From Metaphire vulgaris (Eukaryota; Annelida; Clitellata; Crassiclitellata; Megascolecidae): a DNA stretch of 64,000 nucleotides. The stretch spans positions 9,982,301 to 10,046,300 of the forward strand of contig CM030848.1 of NCBI GenBank assembly GCA_018105865.1. The letters are read 5' to 3'. A program made the translations under genes and the position numbers. Numbering within the stretch: the stretch's first letter is position 1; each line of letters opens with the position of its first letter. A model generated the notes under the pieces. The model did not search any database, was not told where the DNA came from, and saw only the letters and a program-made list of their open reading frames with translations. Below, piece after piece: positions 35,561-64,000 of this stretch.

Positions 35561-36216
35561 TGCCTTTTAATGTTTTGTTGTGTTTTAAAACAAAAACAAA
35601 AATTAGTTTTAAAAGAGTGCCTTAGATGTATTTTAAGACATGAGTAAATAGATATTTTATTGCAGTTGCTTCCAGCTACAATATTCTTTTGCATTGTTCA
35701 TGCTTTTATGAGCATATTAGCTAAAGAATTCAAACAATTATGATTTATTAACACATTCTAAAGCTGTTTTTTGTATTGTTGACTCATTTATTTAGAATTG
35801 TTTTTGACGAGTTAGTGTGAGTTTGTGTTTTTTTGACAGTTCTTGGTACAGCAGTTATTATTAACAGACCTCTGCTTTTTATTAAAGGTGGTGACAAATT
35901 TGCAGCCGTTTTACATTAAACATAATTACCTCAGCAATATTTCAGGTCATTTGTTGCATGACAAGATTACTTATTTGGTTACACAGCAACTATGATGAGT
36001 GCAAACATTTCACTTCTGTATCTCGATGATTTGAAAAAAGATTGATTTCTAATTGTTTGGTGACATTTGACATAGTAACTGAACTATTTTGGTAAAACAT
36101 ATGCACTATTGCACTGTAACAATTCACACATTTGCACCGAATATGCAGTTGCATGTTTGTATTATGAATAAAATAAAAGCTCTTTGCCAATGGAGCATTT
36201 GTCAGTCATTACATGT

Positions 36217-36790
36217 AAGTCATCATCATCATCATCATCATCATTTTATTATTTCCAAAGCATAAAAATCATTGAAAGCTACATAATAACATAATAACAT
36301 CTGTAGAAGAACTTAATAATAACATTTGTAGAAGAACTTAATTATAATTATTATTTCAATAATAGATTATTATGATATAATAGTATTTAATATAACATCC
36401 GTAGGAGAACTTAATTATTTTACAATTAAAATGAAATAGGTGAAATAAGTACAATTATATGGAAATAACAAGATACCAAGGGAACAAGTTCTAGGAGGTA
36501 CCTTAGTAGTAAAAAAATGAAATAGTAATAGTAAATAACAAGATCTGTAATAGAAAAATGAATAGGTAAACAAATATTATAGAGCAAGCAGACATTTGTA
36601 TTGGTGTATCAAAACCATGAAACATCATAGCAGTTCAAATTCCTCATTTATTAGATATAATGAATTGTTTAAGTTTATATTTAAAATCATCTAAGTTTAT
36701 AGAGTTTCTTAGATACTGTACATTGGGAGGTTATTCCAGATCCTAGGTCCAAATAATATAATAGTAAATAGGCGGGTATTAGTTTATTAC
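36217..36790 (-). mobile_element. 5'-truncated LINE, ends in (GAT)n
   Basis: The minus strand reads LFGPRIWNNLPM and, one frame over, LRNSINLDDFKYKLKQFIIS, a LINE ORF2 C-terminus. A long AT-rich 3' UTR runs to the (ATC)n array at 36217-36243, which acts as its tail. Confidence 0.6.
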
Positions 36791-37397
36791 ATGTAAATAG
36801 TCTGTTTCATCATTTTACATTTACTCGTACAGAGTTAGAATTACACTGTTTGAGGAAGATCACTGCTCTCACTTCAGAAATCAGTATCTAACATGATATT
36901 ATAAGTGATAGAATATCATACAAGCAGTTGTCTCCATTCTTAGACTTCAATAGATTCTCCTGGATGTATGTATATCCTTTTATTCCTTTGCGTGCATCAT
37001 GAGCGTTGAATGGTGGTACTTTGGTGGTACTTCATCAGGACAGGTTGTAGAAAACTGAGCAGTTGGTTAAGTCAGCTTAGCTGTAATTCTGTCCTTTGAT
37101 AGGTATCATAAGCATTTGAACATGGAACAGAAAATGATCAGCAGTAGTTTTGAGACAAATGAAGATATTCCACAGTTGCTGTCAAATACTCTTCCTTTTG
37201 ATGGTTCTAAAAATCGAAAATTAATAAATATTTGCATTTATTAAGGTGATTTTGGCAAATATATGTCACTATATGTTTAGGTTTCTGATATTGATCAAAT
37301 TCAATCTGAGTTCTTGTGAAAATCCAAAAATTGCTGCCTTAGTACATCAATTTTATGGCATCATCATCATTGAACTTCTATACCGCCATTTATAATA

Positions 37398-37438
<41 letters not shown>

Positions 37439-37560
37439 AATAATGATGATGTTGATGATGATGAAAATAATAAAAATAATAACAAGGTTTAAAGTGGTAA
37501 AGGAGGGTTTGCCCTGTGTGCGAACCACTGTTGTACCCTTCCAATCTAGTATCCTATTCC
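37398..37560 (-). mobile_element. LINE 3' end ('C' family) with (ATC)n tail
   Basis: The minus strand reads DWKGTTVVRTQGKPS then ATT/ATC repeats (37398-37470). The same terminus is at 45689-45969 (plus, FKTNLSTIRF...TTVVLTQEKP) and 50880-50950 (plus). All three run into trinucleotide arrays. Confidence 0.6.
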
Positions 37561-37565
37561 TATAG

Positions 37566-38924
37566 CAGGGTTTCCCAAACTTTTTTGAACCGCGGCCCAC
37601 TTCAGCGGTTTTGTAACGTGCCGAGACCCTAATCATAGCATTCAATCTTTTTTTAAATGTATTGGGCCATCTGGCGAACGTTAGTTGAAAAGAATATTCT
37701 GCGTTTTGAGTAAATGGCAAAACAACAGTGATGGGCAACTATAACTAACCAAGAAACATTAGTTTAACTGCAACTAAATTTAAACTAGAAATAATTAGTT
37801 AAGCTTTTAGTTGAAAGCTAACTTTCTAAAATAGTTGACTAATCTAAAAAATTATAGTTAAAATTTTTGCAACTAATTTTACAACTATTTCCCAGGTATC
37901 AGGCATGTGTTCATGAAATATAGACGGTGCTTGCAATATGAACATGATAGTGAATGAACCATCAAATTCGTTAATTATTGTCTATTTGATATTTAAGTCT
38001 TAGTCTAGACTGCAGGAACACAAGTTTGTCAAATTTGTTTGGAAAAAATGACCCAGAAAGGAATAGATGAAAAAGGTACTGTTATTGAAAATTCGGGACA
38101 CCAACTAACACGTTTTAGTCAAACTATTTAGTTATTAACTACAATTTTCAGTTAAACTAACGTTTTAACTAAACTATTTATATTTAATTAAACTATGAAG
38201 ATAACTAAAAAAGTTAAATTTTTATCTAGTAACTAATTAGTTAATTAGTTGCACGTCACTGCAAAACAAAAGCTCTTATTCAGTTCGAATGAAAATATGG
38301 CAAATATATTAGGCAGAATTATTCATACTTTTGCCAAATAAGACAAAAGGAGAGAAATAGATATTGAAATTTCTTGGAAATTTATTTTCTTTAAAATTTT
38401 GCAAGGAACATACCTTTGTTACGCGCTTTCAAACTCCTATGAGTAGGGCAAAATCGCTTAACCGCCAGGTGCGAGCTCGCCAATTAATGTGCGAGATTCT
38501 CTGTTGTTATTGGAGTTTCAGAGCAAAATGATCGGAATACGCTTTCCTAGCGTTAGGCTATTGCGAAATAAAATTAAATTTAAAAAGGACTATAGGCCGG
38601 AGTTTCCATAACTTTTTGGATCTGCGCTACTCAAGTCAGCGGCTTTGTGACATGCCGTGACCCTGCAAACTTATTGTCGACTAAAATGGGATAAAACACT
38701 AACCATTTTAATATACCCGCGTATGGAGGGCTGCAGGCATAAGCCTATAAATTTCTTAAAACCTATAAGCCTACTTGCAACTTTCAAGGCTAGCAACATT
38801 GAAAATGGCACGTTAGAAAATGACACCTTCTAATCTAATTCCGCACTATCCCGCGACCCACTAGACTGAGCCATGCGGCTCACTTTTGGGTCGCGAGTCG
38901 CGACCCACAGTTTGGGAAACACTG
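37566..38924. mobile_element. hAT-type element, outer
   Basis: Ends CAGGGTTTCCCAAACTTTTT and (inverted) CAGTGTTTCCCAAACTGTGG. Flanks TCCTATAG (37558-37565) and TCCTATAA (38925-38932), 7 of 8 bases. The interior also holds a second, partial copy of the left end near 38597 (GGAGTTTCCATAACTTTTT). Contains the nested element at 37726-38261. No transposase. Confidence 0.85.
37726..38261. mobile_element. hAT-type element nested in the previous one
   Basis: Ends CAGTGATGGGCAACTATAAC and (inverted) CAGTGACGTGCAACTAATTA. Exact 8-bp duplication CAAAACAA at 37718-37725 and 38262-38269. The interior is full of AACTAA/TTAGTT repeats. Confidence 0.9.
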
Positions 38925-38990
38925 TCCTATAATAGTACTGTACTATTTAGTAATGCAACTTCGCACCAGTCGATTATAGAAGCCACTTAC

Positions 38991-60906
<21,916 letters not shown>

Positions 60907-61287
60907 CGTGGGACCGTCGTCGATTCGCTGCGACTAGGTAATACAAGTTATACAACAACGGTTCACAGAGTTTTGCTTTATCGAACGACTCCACCGGAAT
61001 TTTTTAGACACTCGAAAGTACAGTAGGCCTAAATCGGTCGCCAGAAGTGTGTGTGCTGCCTCCGACAGGTGGCGCCAGCAGCTGCGTTTCCTCGCAGATG
61101 TCTTCTCCTCGCAGAGAGAGATGCGGGCGGATGAGTCGCTTATCGGCGACGGTTAAACGTCAGAGGAGCGCAGGCCGATTAATTATAATTAAGCAGTTGG
61201 TCACGTAGCAGGTTTACTGTGCTCAGTGCTAACCCCTGAACAGCCCATGCACCGTTCACATTGCCGAGTTATGCGCTAATTAATTAT

Positions 61288-61452
61288 CAGTGGCGTAGCC
61301 AGGAATTTGATCTGGGAGGCTTAATGCGATGGGGGTATAAATCTTAAAAACTTTGAAAATCTTAAAAACACATTAAAAACTGTAAGGTAGCCTGATTATT
61401 TTTTGGGAGGGAAGGGGTATATATACCGATATACCCCGTCGCTACGCCCCTG
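61288..61452. mobile_element. hAT-like MITE (TIR CAGTGGCGTAGCC)
   Basis: Left CAGTGGCGTAGCCAGGAA, right CGTCGCTACGCCCCTG. Flanks TTAATTAT / CTAATTAT, 7 of 8. The interior shares TATATACCGATATACCCC with 40683 and 51670. Confidence 0.85.
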
Positions 61453-61570
61453 CTAATTATCTGGGCGAAAATGCGAATTCCGGATTAATAATTGAAGTGG
61501 CAATGATAATGTAAGTCGGCCTAACACGCTCAGAAAAACCAATGATAACAAGAATGTTAGAGGTAGAGAC

Positions 61571-61739
61571 CAGTGTTTTATCCGGAACCCAGGCCTGGGG
61601 GATGACTTGACTGGAGGGGAGGAGACACAATTCAATGCAAAAATTTGTGTCAGCGCTTTTTTAAAATGTGGGTGGCGGTGGGAAGAAATTTTGAGGTTGA
61701 GGGATTTTCCCTTAACACGCCTGCATGGATAAAGCATTG
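61571..61739. mobile_element. hAT-like MITE (CAGTGTTTTATCC type)
   Basis: Left CAGTGTTTTATCCGG, right GGATAAAGCATTG. Exact duplication GTAGAGAC at 61563-61570 and 61740-61747. Confidence 0.9.
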
Positions 61740-62089
61740 GTAGAGACATGATTGTCATTCGTTTTCGATACCTGCCAACCTTTGTCTAACGCTGTCTGAC
61801 GTACCGTACGACAATTGAACTGTCCCGATGTCCAATCCTCGTAGGGCCTAATTACTTTAGATGCGAATCTCCGTCGACACTTAACGAATATTAAAACGAA
61901 GCACCTGAAGACAGGAGACACACAATTAGAGCTAAAAGCGGGTTTAATTGCTGGCAATCGATGTCGCAATTGGTTTACTAAGAAGGCATCACTGGCGAGT
62001 GGCGATGCAAGAAAATGTAGCTTCAACTGGCTGCAAAATAACAGAACGTCTGTTTAGTAGAAATGTTCCGATGCCTCGTTTGAGAAAGA

Positions 62090-62509
<420 letters not shown>

Positions 62510-62633
62510 CTAAGTAGATGGCAAACTACTGTCATTGCAGTTTTAAAGATGCGGTAGACCTACCTGTATAGCGGCACCTCCAATGCATATAATAGCACAT
62601 TTTGCCCAAACGCTTGCTAAGACACAGACTATA

Positions 62634-62635
<2 letters not shown>

Positions 62636-62667
<32 letters not shown>
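62636..62667. repeat. (GT)n microsatellite
   Basis: Pure GT run of about 16 units. Confidence 0.95.
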
Positions 62668-62669
<2 letters not shown>

Positions 62670-63267
62670 TTTGCAAGGTTAAGAAAAATGGCTACAGTAC
62701 AGTATAGGTCCATAGGCTACACGATTAACATCTGTTTTATTGTGACTTATGTATTAACGTATTAATTGCTGAAATCAGCGTATTGACAGGATGTAGGTCT
62801 ACGAATAATATTGCTGGAGGAATTATATTATTCTGTTGAGTAATATTAGCTTATACTTATTATGGCAGCAGGCACAACTGTAAGCCATTCAAACTCACAG
62901 CTTCCAAGCTTCCATTTGGTGTTAAAGGACACAACTATGATGGACTATTCTGTCTTTGATGATGTTATCATGTTAGTTACATATTGTAAGCAATGTTTGT
63001 TTATATACATGTATATATGCGTGTATATATTATATACACATGTATATATATGTATATATATATAATGGAAACTGATACTCATGGATGATGGTGCTAAGGC
63101 CAGAGCATATTAGTAGTTTTAACTCGGCCTCGGGGCTTCATTTGGCGACAGTGTATCCGCGTCTATGACCGCGGATGCTTTTTTCTCTCCTCCATTACGC
63201 GGCGGCAGTAAATGCGCGTTGCGATGAAACTAAAGCGTCGCTCGCGTCTCCCTCTTATTAGATTAAG

Positions 63268-63269
<2 letters not shown>

Positions 63270-63348
<79 letters not shown>

Positions 63349-63513
63349 CAGAGAGACAGACAGACAGAGAGACAGAGAGACAGACAGAGACAGAGACAGA
63401 GACAGAGACAGAGACAGAGACAGAGACAGAGACAGAGACAGAGACAGAGAGACAGAGACAGAGAGAGAGAGACAGAGACAGACAGACAGACAGAGGGAGA
63501 GGGAGAGAGAGAG
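63270..63513. repeat. (GA)n / (CAGAGA)n microsatellite
   Basis: Pure GA for about 70 bp, then regular CAGAGA hexamers at about 63380-63470. Confidence 0.97.
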
Positions 63514-63820
63514 ATGTTGGCGTCATCGGCGGCCTGTATATAGTGCGTCCCCAGAACGGCTTCCGTGCGTCGAGTCCTCCATCATCTGTCCGAACAACGG
63601 GACGTGACCTGCGCTGTTGCGGGGTCACCGGGTCATCATAGAGGCATCGGTGATGCATTGGTTCGTGGAAAATGAATAAATTTTAATTCACTATATGAAT
63701 TCTTATTCATTCTTCGTAGACCGCGCTTTGGAATTTCCGGGTCGGGAATTCATTACCAATGGATCCCCTATCACTTCGTAGGCATATAGGCCTATAGGCT
63801 AACGTCCACTTCATCATCTT

Positions 63821-63943
63821 TCAGACCCGGTCTTAAAGCACACCTGTTTGGCTTGGAATATCATCCTTAGATTGCTCCCCCGCTGTTACTTATCTTTCCG
63901 GATTGACCTGGCTCTAATTCAATTTGGATGTGATGCGCCATTC
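63821..63943 (+). mobile_element. LINE 'B' 3' end fragment
   Basis: TCTTTCAGACCCGGTCTTAA, CACACCTGTTTGGCTTGG, TTAGATTGCTCCCCCGCTGT and GACCTGGCTCTAATTCAATT match 54970-55157. It is interrupted at 63948 by a CAGGGTTATTTCTAGG terminus (hAT-like). Confidence 0.6.
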
Positions 63944-64000
63944 GGCAGGGTTATTTCTAGGATTATAAATTTGAGTGGCGTTGATGATATATTCTGGGGG

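Larger units (their letters stand above)
31820..36216. other. 3' flank without recognised genes
   Basis: Contains the tropomyosin 3' UTR of unknown extent (AATAAA-type signals near 33198 and 33443), several microsatellites and one TTAA-family copy. No open frame here resembles a protein family. Confidence 0.5.

Overview
The window looks like nuclear DNA from an invertebrate animal. Protein-coding exons are short and split by spliceosomal introns (GT-AG junctions), there are no operons, and the intergenic and intronic DNA is packed with non-autonomous hAT-type DNA elements, 5'-truncated LINE fragments, SINE-like copies and very long microsatellites. I cannot name the phylum from sequence alone; a marine bilaterian is a reasonable guess but only that.

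Layout. 1-8.6 kb (+): ZCCHC17-like gene (S1 RNA-binding domain, CCHC knuckle, Lys-rich tail). 8.7-17.8 kb (-): MRPL1, mitochondrial ribosomal protein uL1m; its long first intron holds a hAT element that carries an inserted LINE. 18.5-25.9 kb (+): MRPL4, mitochondrial ribosomal protein uL4m, divergent from MRPL1 across about 0.7 kb. 27.7-31.8 kb (+): a divergent tropomyosin whose seven visible exons have exactly the lengths I recall for vertebrate tropomyosin exons 3-9; its 5' exons were not found. 31.8-38.9 kb: no gene recognised, repeats only. 39.0-60.9 kb (-): a three-Ig-domain cell-surface protein of the lachesin/DIP/IgLON type in eight recognisable coding exons, with huge repeat-filled introns. 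61-64 kb: upstream flank and repeats.

The two mitochondrial ribosomal proteins act in the same large subunit, so a shared promoter region is plausible. The other genes have no obvious functional link to each other.

The most unusual material is in the repeats: (i) a family of about 80-bp, TTAA-bounded elements, at least ten copies, with an internal hairpin whose arms covary between copies; (ii) a hAT pair at 46.4-47.0 kb with crossed target-site duplications (A-element-B-spacer-B-element-A); (iii) several nested hATs with intact 8-bp duplications, including a 43-bp minimal element; and (iv) single-base problems in otherwise intact genes (missing T in two T-runs, CT instead of GT at one splice donor). 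No CRISPR array or prokaryote-type system is present.
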